Source of the DNA: Pontederia crassipes
Lineage: Eukaryota > Streptophyta > Magnoliopsida > Commelinales > Pontederiaceae
Length of the DNA: 64,000 nucleotides
NCBI GenBank assembly: GCA_030549335.1
Contig: CM060192.1
Span: forward strand, 22,138,157 to 22,202,156
Direction of reading: 5' to 3'
Both the position numbers and the translations under genes were made by a program. Shown here one piece after another: positions 25,082 to 37,983 of the stretch (its first letter is position 1; each line of letters opens with the position of its first letter). The notes under the pieces were generated by a model. The model worked only from the letters and a program-made list of their open reading frames with translations. It made no database searches and was not told the DNA's origin.

Positions 25082-28000
25082 TCAGTTCATGTGAGGAAAT
25101 GCTAATTCTCTGGAGAGTAGATATCGAAAGTTGAAGTTGTGAGGTACCCAGTCAATGATCTTGTTAGATCTGCCTTGTTGGCATCTCTTCATGGCCATCT
25201 TAAGAGTCTCCGGAAGGTAGCCCTGAATCATGCCCAGCAAACTCTGGGTGCTTAGCTTCATGTCCTTGGCATATAGATCAATGACCTTTGGGAGGAGTAT
25301 CTTCTGTTCCTTCCATATGCCAACGCTGGCACGTATAAAGTCCTCTTTTGCTGATTCCAACTGCTGGAACAGTTTCTTGGGACTATATATCCGGACCTAC
25401 AGAACAAGATATGTGGTTTTGAGGATTTGTACAGAAGATTCTATTCTGGAGATCGAGAGGCTCTCGGTACTTGACTAATGATTGTAACAGTTTATCTCAT
25501 CCCAAAGAAATAGGTCATATTGGTTTTAAGTATAGATAACTAAGTACATAAACATGATTGACAGATGAAATTGAGAAGCTTACTGCAGGATCAGAGTGGC
25601 TGCCGGAGCAAAGTGCAAAATAAACTAGAGGTTCCATTTGTTCAGTGGCAAAGGCTTGCCATTCATCCAGTGACTTGTGCTTGATCCTCGGGTGAAGCAA
25701 TGTCCGGAGCCACTGCAAGAAAAAAAAAGGACGCTTAAAGCATCTCAAGCTTAAATGCTTATCATGGAACACAAAATTATGATATACTCTAGACCAGAAC
25801 ATGTTTAAAAACTGCTTAGCACATTTTTATCCTTTAACGAACTGCAATAATCATGACCTCCACAGGCCTCCAGATGTGGCAATTGCAAACATTAAGAGGT
25901 TTACCTGACCAGAAAAATAATTGCGGCACCCAAGAATAGAACCCTGTATTGCAGCTGCATTGACAGCACGCCCACCTATGTTGCATGAAGCCTGGAACTC
26001 ATGTTAATATGATCACAAGATCGGTGCTCTTTTCTCTATTACAACACTGACAACAGAAGGGAAAAATCATGAACATGTTTACCTTGAATAACAAAGATGT
26101 CTTTTTTATGTTATTTTGTGGAATTCCAAACTCTATATATGCCTGTGGAAGCAGCATGTACAGAATCATTACATTGTCCAAATCAGAACATAAATTGATA
26201 AATGGTCTGAAGAGATTTCATAGACCAAGGATATTCATTACATGCATCATTATGCCATTGTGTATGTTTATCCAAAAGGCAATCCTCTCCTCATTGTTCA
26301 TCTTCCTGGGATCAACAGTCTCCAATCGCTTAAGAATTGACCTAGAAAATCATGTTACAAGTTATTGCTTTGCGAAATAGAAAACCATGGATGAACAGCT
26401 GAATTAATGGTGTATTTAAAATGCTAGGCAGACTAATCATCATAAGGAAAATAAAGCATGACTGCATAACATTGGACTAAAGTTGCTTACTTATATTCTT
26501 TTAGCATTCCTTCAACGTCCTGTAGTCTTCGATGGTCTCTACAAATAGAAGGAATCTCCACCATAGTGTTGTATGGCCCACTGAATTCTTTAAGTCCTTC
26601 AACTTGGAAAGGATTGATTAACCGAGAATCAAGAGTGCTTTCTTTCTTATAGCAAGGACTCCACACGTCTCCCAAATATTGAGGAGATACAGCAGTTATT
26701 GAGGAGACAGAGGAAGTAGAACTTGACAAAGCATGTTCAACTAAAGGAGGATCAGCAAGTTTGCGATAGATGGAACTCATGCACCCAACCATGTCTTCTG
26801 AAAGTTTATTAGGTGTTTCAGGGACAAGATCAGCAATACTGGTACCGAGATATTCTGCTAAGCTGATCACCATTGAAGCAGCATTCTGTTCCTCCTGGTG
26901 AAAAGTAAATTTAATTTTAGTGCGAAAGAATATTTCTTGTTCTGCTGGTCATTCTGAAGCACACCTGAAGACTATCAAGTAATATGGAAGCTTGAGATCC
27001 ACTTACCTCAAGAAAAGATAATGGTTGAGAGTGGCATGAGCGAAGAGCTCTGGCAAGACTCTCTTCTGAAGGGGCTATCCTAGCTGATGAAACAGCACGT
27101 TGAGATAGTGCAGAGTGGCTGCAATTGGCAACAGAAGGAAGCTTTTCCTGGTGTCCTATGTCACAAGCTTCACACGCTTGATCATTTGCGCATTTTCTGG
27201 ATAGTTGACTCAGACTACTTTGAATTTCTGAACTTCCTTTTGGAGATAAAAGCTCTAGACTTCCAGCTTCCTGAAGCAACTCTGGTTGGTTTTTGCTTAT
27301 TGTTACTTTTAGTCCTTCCCCGTTAATAGGAGAAAATATGTACTTTTGCTGGTCAAAAGCTTTTCGGTAGAGTGATAACAAATATTGTTCCAGATGCATG
27401 ACTTCCAACTCCAACACAGCAATCTCCCTTATCAATTCTTTAGTGGGCTGAAATGGTGACATGAACAAATTAGCTACATTTGCAATTAAGAAATAACTTA
27501 TATTATATATATTAAGAGGCTAAAGAACATGAATTTAAGAAATTAACTATGACAGTAAAAAAATAAGCCTCAATTGTGTGCTAGGTTTACAAACAAATAA
27601 ATATATTGCCAATTATTTAACAAACAGATAACTACCAGTGATGGAAAGAAAATAATTGAGTGAGAATCATGTGTTCTATCTCATTGTAGAAATAAACTGC
27701 GTGGCACGATCGATGGATTCTCATAAGAATTATGTCTCTTTCCTCATCAGGATTGGAAACTTGGTTATTTTTTGTCGTTGAGAAAAAGGACAAATAGTTA
27801 TTTGCATACTGAATACTTTTCCAGTTCTATTGGAGTGACCTAGAGAGACAAAGGAACGTGGAAAATCATCACATTATTAGAAGAGAACTACCTTTGGCAT
27901 GGTTAAATTGTCGCTGGAAGAATAAACCGCTGAGGAGCTGTACCCCAATGCCTTTTCTAAAGCACACCTCATTGTCATCTGATCCTTTAACCTCTCCTCA

Positions 28001-28769
28001 AGCTGGATGATCTGAAGGAAGGTACAAGATTCTGATTGTAAGAATGAATCATCTGAACTTCCAGTATTTATGTACAAGAATAGCGGTTTAAAGTGGAAAC
28101 TTGGATGCTTCACTACCTCTTGCTGCAGCGATTTTTGGGCCTCTGCATCAGGCAGCGGTTTCTTCCTGATGACACTGTAGCAGGTAGCTTCTTCCATATC
28201 CTGGCGGCCATATACAGATTAGGTTTTTTATGTCATCAACTAGACCAATCCTGATTTGGAAAGATTCGTGGAAAAAAATCTCCGAGACAGGGCTTGTAAA
28301 TATCACAGTAGGCAGAAAGTGGAAAACAATAGAGAGTAATAATAGAAAAATGACAGCAACTAGCAATGCTCTTTAACTTTTAACTGCATTTGGTATCGTC
28401 CAATCCTCAGGTTTTGACAAGGAAAGATTGAAGAGTCAGCATAGCCGGAGGAACAATTACCAGCTTCTGATTGATGGACTTGGGCGACGAATCGAAGTTA
28501 TCATCACAGTCTCTCTTGTGGGTATCACTGTAACAAGAAAGTCAACTACAAATAAGCAAGGGATGCTTTTTTACCAACATCGTGCTATAAAACCAAGTGC
28601 TTTGCAGGGAAATCTCCACACTACTGCTAACTCGTTCGAGCTCGGAAAGAAGAGGCAGCAGCAGCAATGGTTTTGTGAAGGAGATCAAAGTGTACCTCTT
28701 CGAGCGCTTGTGCCTGGGGAGAACCTTGTTGGAGTTCACCGACTCCATGATACAGCAAGCTTCCTGCAT
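25082..28769 (-). CDS. MIP1-like leucine-zipper and DUF547 protein, 626 aa, 11 exons
   Basis: Coding exons on the minus strand are 28696-28769, 28461-28527, 28117-28200, 27892-28011, 27007-27447, 26491-26894, 26242-26341, 26083-26142, 25905-25991, 25584-25712 and 25082-25396. They total 1881 nt including TGA, with all introns GT-AG and phases consistent. The N-terminal RHKRSKSD motif is followed by a leucine zipper (about 70-97, LEERLKDQMTMRCALEKAL, and about 118-142, IREIAVLELEVMHLEQYL), the ternary-complex-factor MIP1 type. A Ser-rich linker (about 150-390) leads to DUF547 (about 400-530), with ERIAFWINIHNGIMMH and GGRAVNAAAIQGSILGCRN. The biochemical role of DUF547 is not known; the zipper suggests protein-protein contacts. 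The start could also be the in-frame ATG seven codons later (MESVNSNK). No breaks are seen. Confidence 0.93.
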
Positions 28770-28805
28770 TTAGGAGCCATGGCCTCCCTCCAACGCCATT
28801 TGCAT
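28770..28805 (-). promoter_or_regulatory. Upstream ORF abutting the MIP1-like start codon
   Basis: On the minus strand an 11-codon ORF (MQMALEGGHGS, then TAA) ends exactly where the ATG at 28769 begins, giving TAAATG, and it is in the same frame. If the transcript begins upstream of 28805, translation would have to reinitiate at once or skip to the next ATG (28748). It would be silent if transcription starts downstream. The ORF and the abutment are seen directly; a regulatory role is inference. Confidence 0.5.
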
Positions 28806-29099
28806 GTGCTGGTCAGAAACTTTTCCGCCAAACAGGATATAAAGAGACACGCCTCCTCTTAAATGTCCAAACCCACAGCAAATGCAAATCTCGTGTAAGT
28901 TTGAGAAAGAAACAAAAGGAGGACACTTCCACATACAGAAGGGAGGAAAAGGAGTCTCACTTGCAGAGGAAGAAGAACCAAAACTAGTGACAACTCCAGC
29001 GGGCAGATTGGTTTGACCTCAGTGATCCCCAGCACCCGTAAACCACGTTTCTTCTTGAAGGCCAGAAAACAGCAGTCAGTATATTCCAACCGACCAGAA

Positions 29100-31596
29100 G
29101 AAAAGTTCTCCCAGCTTGAGTTAGCGTTTTATAGACAACACAATCCAATACAGTACTGTTTCAGAGTGGATTTTTTTTTTCTCTTTTTGTATTCCTTTTT
29201 AAGAAATGGTATGACATGGTAAAAAATTAGTGGAACTTTTCCTGGAAGTCATGGAATGGGCGAAGTCAGTAACTACGAAACATCGGCTCAGACGATCACG
29301 CCACCTTTTACTGTGTGCTAATTGAAAGGGGCACAGAACTATAAGCTTAATACTCTTTTTGCCAGAACTTACATGTTCAAATATTTATTTTCTCGTTTCA
29401 TGATAGCATGTATTCAAGAATGTTACTACTGTGGAGTACTGCTACCCATGTTTGGTTTTCCTCACCTCCATGTTTCATAATGCACAAAGGAACAAATAAG
29501 AGATTGCATGGATTGTTAACATTTTTACTGTCAGGATTCAGGAAATAGTATATTGTGGTCATGTAAGAATGAAGAGGTTAGTAATAGAAATTTTTTATTC
29601 TTTGTTTGAAATTGATGGGTGCCGATGTAGAGGCCAGGGAGTTTGCTGTTTCTATGAAAAGGTTTGCAGTAATTCAAATTTGTGATACGAACCTTCTGAA
29701 AATTTGTGCACTAATTCAAATTTGTGGTAGAAACATTCTACATATTGACAAGGCTGCAACTGTTTCTTCGAGTTTAATCAGAAATGGTTTATTGGATGAG
29801 AGCAATGGGATTGGTCTGTGTGTCTACTGAAGGATTAATTAGCATTTTTAAGGCTTTAAGCAACGTTTCCAAGCAAAACAGGACAAAAAGGGACTTGTCC
29901 AGGGAATGTCCAAGTGCCTTTTGGTTGTGTAAAGCAAAGTTAAACAAACCCTCAAAAGGGACGAAAGTGAAGGATAAAGGTGGTGGTGGAATTGGGTAGT
30001 TCAAGGAGAACTGGTTCCATTTGGTGTTTCCTCTTGTTTAGGACTCGATGATTCTTCAAAAGAGAGCTCAAGATACCAATATGTTGTCCTCAATTCTGCA
30101 CTGGTTAATGCTTGTCAACAGAATCAAGTTTAACTAGTGATCTACGTAGGTTTTGGCCTCTTGCAGAGCCAATGCACAAGAGGAAAAGAGGGGTAAACAA
30201 AGTGGTCACGGCAAAAAGCTTCCTTTTTCCTAATGCCTATTTGAAGTGGGCACCAAGAGAAACACAAAAGTTTTCTGTCACCACTTGAGTCTGTAGCTTT
30301 GCACTGTTGCGGAGTATTCTTATTCAAAGCAAGCCAAGCCAGATTACAATAATGGCTGCCTCTTGCCATGTTCAACATGGAAACTTTGGTCCCCTCTAAT
30401 CCTTTCGTTTTACACATGGAGCAGGGAAACTGCAACTTCTGGTGGCACTCGTTCTGTCTTTTTCCTTGTCTTCAGCAAAAAATCAGCAGAGAACTGATTC
30501 ACTGAACTGCCTTCGAATATTAAGGTCACGACCATGGTCATAAGATCAACTCACTATCATATTACCAAATTTTCGCAGATTTCAAATTTGCAGGACGTGC
30601 GCATTTCTGTCAGGGATCACGCAAACAGGATTCTCTGAGGAAATTACATGTCGATGAGACGAGGGACAAAACCATCCGATCATTTGGAACTCTTTGTTTC
30701 GTAGGCGTCAAATCATATTGTATTTGCAACGCCTCAATGCACCGACAGTTGCTTCCTCTACATTCATCATTTCTTTATTAGAATCTACAAGTTAAAAAAA
30801 TCTTTACAACGTTTTCAAGCTTTTCGAACATCGAGGCTTGCACTAAACAGCAAGCAATAATATCTGACCTGTGCCTTGGTCCAAGTACTGTTGAGTTGCC
30901 ATGGGGTTCAATTTGTTGCCTGACGCCAAGGGCCTCTAATTAAATCTCGTGGCGTTGGCATCACGTAGCTCACTAAAATATAAGGACTTGCACTATGCTA
31001 GAAGTGCCGTTTTATGTAAGTACCTGCCATACATATGATAAAGTATTAACCAATCAACAACTCAAGAACACAAGCAAGCACAGTAGTGTCTTCATGTCAC
31101 AAAGGATTGCGCTCAATCAATAAAAAAAAAAGATGTTAACTAATGTCGAATTATATGGATATAAGCAAAACCAACTTTGAAGCCAGTCTTTTATGATTGA
31201 GATCCACAAAGATGCCTGGCGCTTTGTAGCTTCCTGTTTCTACAGACAATAAGGTCAAAACCCTGCAGAGTCTAGACCTATCTCACTTCCAAGTTCATGA
31301 CAAATATTTAAAGCTAACATGTGTCCGTTTTTTAATATTTGCCACCACTCGAATCGTCACCACTATTCTGTCACTATTCTGGAGTAGGTTTCCCTCAAAA
31401 CATGCATAATTAATCATCAAGACAAGGCCTCATCATAAATGACATGAAAGTTAGATGGTGGGTATTGTGATTCAAATAGGTAATTAACGAGATAGAAATT
31501 CTCATGACCACGTTCAAACAAAGAGTAAACCATTATGGTGGAAATATTGAAGAAAGAGGGCCCTTTAACTTTAGATAGCGATGATTCATGATTTGC
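29100..31596. other. Intergenic DNA upstream of the MIP1-like gene
   Basis: Probably contains the 5' leader and promoter of the minus-strand gene near 28860-29200. Isolated frames at 29606-29999 and 30142-30435 match no known protein and lack splice context. No transposon ends were recognised. Confidence 0.4.
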
Positions 31597-31962
31597 CTAG
31601 TCCTGCGACGTACCCATGCGATTAATTAAAAGCACCACAAAGAAGAGATGAAAAGGTTGGAAAAGAAAGCAAATGAAAGTAAAGCAAAGACGCCAAGAAA
31701 AAAACCTGCAAGACGTGGTCACCGGGAATGAGAGGGTCTCTTCTCCCCAAGTATCAAGCAGAAGCTTTCGCAAAGGCAGGCGTGCGCCGGCGTTGGCGAG
31801 CTTTAATTTTGGGAGAAGTTGAAGTAACAGAAAAGTAAGATGCATGGCATGGACGAAGGGAAAGTTAAATCCTTTAGATTCGCATCCAGTAAAAAAGTTT
31901 AAAGCAGAAACAAATATGTAAAGAAGGATTAAGGAGCGACTGGAGAGTGTAACTTTTGCCAT
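31597..31962 (-). CDS. Uncertain small ORF with signal-peptide-like start
   Basis: The ATG at 31962 opens a 121-codon frame. It starts MAKVTLSSRSLILLYIFVSA, a basic residue then a hydrophobic stretch ending near Cys-Glu-Ser-Lys, which looks like a secretory signal peptide. The rest is Leu/Phe-rich and matches no family I recognise. A donor-like GT after CACGTCTTGCAG could end an exon near residue 87. No downstream exon was found. It could be a small secreted peptide gene or chance. Confidence 0.25.
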   Translation of the reverse strand: MAKVTLSSRSLILLYIFVSALNFFTGCESKGFNFPFVHAMHLTFLLLQLLPKLKLANAGARLPLRKLLLDTWGEETLSFPVTTSCRFFSWRLCFTFICFLFQPFHLFFVVLLINRMGTSQD

Positions 31963-32829
31963 TTTATCTTTATTTTTTTGCTTCGTTTTAAGTTCAGATC
32001 AGCCAAAGAATTATTTAGTGCTAGAGAATAATCATCTCACATAAAAATGTTCTTTTCTTCGGAAATTTATTTTGATTGATGCATTATGGTTAAGCTTAAT
32101 CTTCAGTGAAATAGTATATGTTATTGATTTTCAGTCTGTTGGACAAATAAGCATTTAAGCCATGGCCGATGTTAGAAAAATTATCTTGATTTTCTCTTGG
32201 ATATATCTTGGACAGCACCAAAAAAAAGGTCGGATAGGAACACTGAACACACTCGAAAGAAAAAAAAAAGGAAGAGCAGTTAAATTTAGGTTTGCTTGGT
32301 TTGGGAAATTGTTTTTTAGAGGTGGGGACTTGAGCGATAAAGATAAATTCTATCCAATATAGACTCTAAAAATATATATAACTAAAACCTGAGAATCTCA
32401 AGATACAACTCTATTGTCATAACATCCAATAAATTTCTTTATAATCAAAATGCTACCTGTAAAATTCTCTCAGGCAATGAATATGAAAACTGCTCAGTCT
32501 TATTAGATGAGATTGTACAAGTTTATATAATAGTATATTACAGAGTCATAAGCTCGAAAGGTGGAAATGGTAGTTACACATAGTTTATAGGCTTTAGAAT
32601 AGGTCATTAAGACTAAATCGGTTTGTTGCTACGTGTATCTTGTTGCTGAGGACAGTCTGGTTTGAAGGAAAAATTCGAGAACAGGAAATCGTAAAGAGAT
32701 TACAGAAAAATAGAGGAGACGTACGATTTACTCAGGTTCATTCTTGAGATTAGGATTACGTCCTGCAAAGAGGTTCCACTATATCATTTTGATTATAACC
32801 GTTACGCAGATTACATCTGAAAATAAGCT
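31963..32829. other. Spacer before the copia fossil
   Basis: AT-rich DNA. The part nearest 32830 may include the 3' repeat of the neighbouring element, but I could not pair it with a 5' repeat. Confidence 0.35.
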
Positions 32830-35800
32830 ATAAATAAGCCTCTTCCAAATGGGACCGTCGTCGGGGGGGGGGGGGGGGCCCTCCCTCTTTTGTTCGTACG
32901 CCAACAGCACAGGTAATTGGATAATACTCAAATTCCTCTAAGTTCACGTGGACGAATCTGATGTGAGAAATAAGGGGTCCTGAAGTATTCATCAACTCCA
33001 ACATGGTTAACATCCCCCCTTGAGCCCGAGGAGGTCGGGGATCGAGACGGAGCTTGCTTCGCATGAACTGAAATTGGTGACCGGTTATTGCTTTTGTCAT
33101 GGGATCCACAACTTGATCTTTAGTAGAGATGTAGCGAACTTGCAGTCGATGTGCAACAACTTCTTCCCTAACAAAGTGAAAATCAACTTCCATGTGTTTA
33201 GTACGCGCGTGGAAGATTGGATTGGCTGTGAGGTACATTGCACCAATATTATCACATCATAGAAGTGGCAATGGCAGAAGAGGATAACCGAGCTCTTGGT
33301 GTAGGGTGCGAAGCCAAATAAGCTCCGTAGTTGCATAAGCCGAAGCTTTGTACTCAAATTCAGTTGAAGACTTGGAAATAGTGCGCGGCTCTTTGCTGAT
33401 CATGAGATGAGATTAGTGTCGCGGTACATGGCATAATTACCGACAGACTTCCGATCATGTGGACTGCCAGAGCATGAGAGAAGGCTTGTAGTTGCAGGGA
33501 GGTAGATTTAGTTATGTAGATACACAAAGCATGGGTGCCACCCAGATAACATATAATGTGTTTAACAGCTTGCTAATGGTTAAGTGTAGATTGATGTATG
33601 AACTGGCTAACATGATTAACAACAAAGATAATGTCAGACCTAGTAATGAATAAGTATTGGAGAGCATCAACAGTTTGGCGGTAGAGAAGAGCATTCTCAC
33701 AGGGTTGTCCATCGAGTATGAGTTTGGTCTTGGCTGAGAGAGAAGTTTTGACAGGTTTGGCTCCAAGCATGTTAGCTCGTTTTAGTATGGAAAGGATGTA
33801 ATATTGTTATGTGAGAGCAAGACCACATGAGGTGTGAAACAGCTCGATGCCTAAGAAGGAGTGGAGTGCGCCAAGATCATGAATTGCAAATCGTTGGGCA
33901 AGATAATTCTTTACGCAATTGAGCAGGCGATATCAAGAACCATTTACAATGATGTCATCAACATAAATAAGAACAAACACAATCTCGGTAGACTGAAGGA
34001 AGATAAACAATGAAGTATCAGTGGTAGAACTTTTGAAACCAAATTGAAGTAACTCTTGTGCCAGGGTTTGAAACCAAGCACGTGGTGCTTGCTTGAGACC
34101 ATAAATGGCCTTGTGTAATTTGCATACATGAAGCATATGTGCAGCATCAACGAAGCTTGGAGGGTGGGACATGTAGACTGTTTCGGAGAGATGCCCATCT
34201 AAGAATGCATTACTTACATCTAAATGATGTAAAGGCCAATTGTGGGAAACTGCAAGCAACATGACCAATCTAATTGTTGTAGGCTTGATAATAGGACTGT
34301 CAAGTGTCGGTGTAGTTAATTCCAGGGGCTTGGTGGAAACCTTTAGCGATGAGACGTGACGAGCCTTGTGTCGATCAAATGCATCAGCATGAAGCTTGGT
34401 TTGATAGATCCAATGGCAGCCCATAACATTCATTTGTGGTGTGCGCAGAACAAGAGTCCAAATACCATTTCGGAGCAGAGCATTAAATTCATCAGCCATA
34501 GCTTGGCGCCAGACAGGAGAGGTAGCCGCTTTCAGGTTGGAGTGGTGATAGGAAGTTGGGATGCTGAGAGGAGGGCTTTGAGGCCTGCTAGACAATGATA
34601 CTCAGGACAAGGACGGGAGCAAAAAATCCACGGAGCAATTTGGTGATGAGGTAAATTCGAAGCAGGTTGAGGTTGCGGGGGTGGGAGACATTTGAGGAGA
34701 TGGGTTCAGAGGGAGGTGTAAGAGGGGCAGAAATATGTGTATAGAGATAAGGTTATGGGAGTGGAATGTTGGAGGATGTCGGCGAGATAACAGTAGTAAA
34801 AGGAAAAATGGTTTCAATGAAACAGACATGTCAGGCAACATAGGTTTTGCTTGTGGATGGATGATAACAACGGAAGCCAATAGTATTAGTAAGATAGCCG
34901 ATAAATACACATGGAATGGAATGGACATTGTATTTGTGGCGATTGTAAGCTCGAATATGAGGATAAACTATTGAACCAAATATACGCAAATGCTTGTAGG
35001 TGGAATGTTTTTTATGTAGGCGGTGGTAAGGGGTGTCGTGGGCATGATATTAATGAGGTAGACCAATGTTTCAATTGCATAATGCCAAAACCTATGGGGG
35101 TCGGAGGCATGTGTGAGCAACGTAAGGGTAGTCTCGACAACATGCCGTATTTTTTGCTCAACAAGGCCATTCTGCTGGTGTGTGTGGGCACATAGTAAGT
35201 TGATGGGCAATGTCGTGCGTAGCTAAGGACGTAAGGCAAGAAACTCGCCACCTCGGTTAGTTTGTAGATTTTTTTATTTTGGTACCAAACTGACATTCTT
35301 CGAGTTTATGAAAAATAGGAAAAATTTTTGCAACATCAGATTTATTAAGGGTACATCTAGGAATAGCGACTAAAGTCATCAACAATTATTAGAAAATAAG
35401 AGTGGCATGATGATGACTGAGCTGGTCCATACATCAGCAAAGAGAAGCTCTAATGGTGAGGACCTCTTTGAATGCAAGAGGGGTGACCATCCGTTGAAGT
35501 CGTAGAAGACAATCATTGACGACGAAGGATGGTTGTGAAAATGTGGTGATGAGGATGACTCAGGCAAGCATTCCATAATGCTAAAGATGTAGAAGCAGCG
35601 AGGAAAGTAGGCGCAACAATAGTCGGGAGGGAAAGATGGTATAAACCATCTTTAATTTGGTCGTAAAGGAGCTGTCAGTGTGTGGCCGGATCCTTAACAA
35701 CAAAGGAGGAGGTGTGAAATTAAAAAATGCAGTTATTATCATATGCAAATTGATGTACAGAAAGAAGATTGCGATTTATTTATGGAACATGCAAAATATT

Positions 35801-36250
35801 GCGCATGTGGAGAATACGGTAGATCAACCAGATCAATATTTCTAATGGCAAGGGCATTACTATTGCCGACATGAAGTTCATATATACCTTGATATTGGTC
35901 TGCTAATTGCAGACGTTGTGTGGTGCGCGGCGCCAGTGTTAGGAACCAATTAGCATATGCGGTCGGGATTGTAGGAGAGGTGAACTAGACTGGTGCAGTT
36001 GTATTTGCAATGTACGCCTGAGCCTGTTGAGAGCGATGCTGACGATGCCCGGAGGATGGCCATGAATATTGCAAATAGGACATGGAGAACGTCCTTGTCG
36101 TCCACGTCCACGACCACCACTGCCGCCAAGTAAATGTCCACTAGTTCTATTTTCTTCCCTTTTATATTCTACCGTATTATGTAAGTATTTTGCACCATGT
36201 AATTTCTGTCCATTCTGGCCGTGCAATGGGTTATAGAACAGTGAAGAGTA
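32830..36250 (-). mobile_element. Old Ty1/copia LTR retrotransposon (fossil, broken)
   Basis: On the minus strand, from 5' to 3', there are traces of a gag zinc-knuckle region (about 35940-36230), integrase (about 34970-35210), reverse transcriptase with the YVDDI hallmark (about 33930-34600) and RNase H ending in TKDQVVDPMTKAI (about 32900-33360). Integrase ahead of reverse transcriptase places it in Ty1/copia. The coding part is broken in several places. A pair of terminal repeats was not recognised, so the outer limits are approximate. A G-run of about 17 lies at 32863-32879 near its 3' end. It is probably an old insertion. Confidence 0.9.
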
Positions 36251-36617
36251 AGTTTCTTAAGATTTATTTGGTTTGCATTCGAGATATTTGAAATATTTTT
36301 CTCATGAAACCAGATATTGCATCTGTTTGGTGTAGATGCGCATGTAATGTAAAGCATATGGTTCAGCAACGGTTGTCAAGAAAAAATGACTTCATGATGA
36401 TAAATATATCATCTAATTTGAAATATGAAACTTTCTCCATTGTCAGTTTGATACTTTATTTATGAAAAAGTAAAAACATGTTTATCATTACCTAGCACGT
36501 GATAGCCAAGTCACTTGCAATATCAGATGCAGAAATAACCTTATACATACAGAGGTGTTAACAATAGAATACCTCCTTGGAAAAAGAAACCTTATGCATA
36601 CAATAGGTACAAATCAA

Positions 36618-36750
36618 CAACAACAACAACAAAGCCTTATCCCACTAGGTGGGGTCGGCTACATGGATCATACGACGCCATTCCGCTCAAATTCGTTGAT
36701 CCATGTTCATAAGATTCGACATGATTTTATGTTGGCTGTCGGGGCCTAAC
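36618..36750 (-). mobile_element. Au-type SINE, 5'-truncated, perfect target duplication
   Basis: Read on the minus strand the copy begins TTAGGCCCCGACAG, passes GTCGTATGATCCATGTAG and GACCCCACCTAGTGGGATA, and ends AAGGCTTTGTTGTTGTTG. These match the 3' part of plant Au SINEs. The 18-bp direct repeat acaataggtacaaatcaa occurs at 36600-36617 and 36751-36768, although its last bases overlap the (CAA)n tail. The perfect duplication suggests a fairly recent insertion. It lacks about 50 bp of 5' sequence present in the copy at 54461-54633. Confidence 0.92.
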
Positions 36751-36768
36751 ACAATAGGTACAAATCAA

Positions 36769-37980
36769 GCTCTAAAAAAAACTTTAAAGAAAAAGAGGTT
36801 GGTTAACCATCCAAAATTGAAGATCAATTGACCCTGTAGGATATTGAATGGTTGAATTGATTATTCAACTTGCTGAGAATTTCTTAATAATGATTTCAAA
36901 GTTACTAACCATTGAAGAAATGGTTATGGTCAGCACCACCTCTGTGCTCCCTTGTTGCTCTTTGCAGTTCAGCTTTACCACAACCTTCACCTTGTTCATG
37001 TCAGCTAGGACCAAGGTCAAGTGCCTTGACTGCACCATCCTGAGTGTTGTGAAGCCTGAAATTCTTCTTCGTTGTGCAATAGCTCACTAAAAATATGTTG
37101 ACCATGAGGACCTCAGCTCTCTAGCTTGGAAAGAAAAAAGGTGTCTCAGCTCAAAATGCTTGCCCTCCAATTCAAACACCGTCATTTTCAAATGAAGCAA
37201 ACGATAAAGAGAACACACTGGAACTCATAGCGAAGAGAAAGATTGAGCAGCAAACGAATTGATGGAGATGGGTCAAGATGGAAAAGCAACTTTAAGCAAC
37301 AAAATTATAGAAAAACAAAACAATAAAGGACATTGTGTCTTGGTTAGAGTTCTCTATGTAGTACTCAATGATCTTTGGTTACAATTTTGCTGCTCATTAC
37401 TCCACTGAAATCCAGTACCAAGGATTAGAAGTTACAAAAAATGCAGTTTGAGGAAACGATCTTCCATTGAGTAGACAATTAGATAATTTGAGACATAAAA
37501 ACCATGCAATTGTAATGTATAAATTTTGTGGGAAGACCTACTATGATAGACATGGGTACTTAAGAAAAATGGATATGGCCTTCAAAGAGTCGATATGCTC
37601 TGTGTTCTCTATTTGGAGTTTTAGATCTATTTGATTGATGTTTGTGCTATCAGTTTAATGTGATATAGTGCTGATTACCTCTGTTAATACACTGAGTTGT
37701 TCATGAAAAGGGAACTCACCTTCGCCATGCTGCATATTTTGTAGTAATATTTCCTGGGTTGGACTTGTTGGAACAGTTAACTAAATATGGTGCATCAGTT
37801 GACCTTAATTGTCCACATCTCCTATTGAGGTTTTGAGATGCAAAAACATACATCTGTTATGGGTTCTAAGATACATAAGTTGACTTTTGATGGAAACCAA
37901 CTAAGTTAATCTACTAATAAATCCTAAATTAAGTTAACCACATAAGAAATAATCAGAAAATAATCATTCATTCAAACCTA
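36769..37980. other. Intergenic DNA, no gene recognised
   Basis: A plausible coding-like patch lies at about 36900-37090, where both strands are open and codon-like, but no family is recognisable. Nothing else is supported. Confidence 0.35.
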
Positions 37981-37983
37981 CAT

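Noticed and set aside
32863-32879. G-run as a polypurine tract of the copia fossil
   Set aside because: On the element's own strand it is a C-run, so it cannot be the plus-strand priming tract. It may be a later expansion or an assembly artefact.
36600-36640. (CAA)n as an independent microsatellite
   Set aside because: It is the 3' tail of the minus-strand Au SINE, next to its target duplication. The (TTG)n runs at 51915, 54620 and 61520 are the same.
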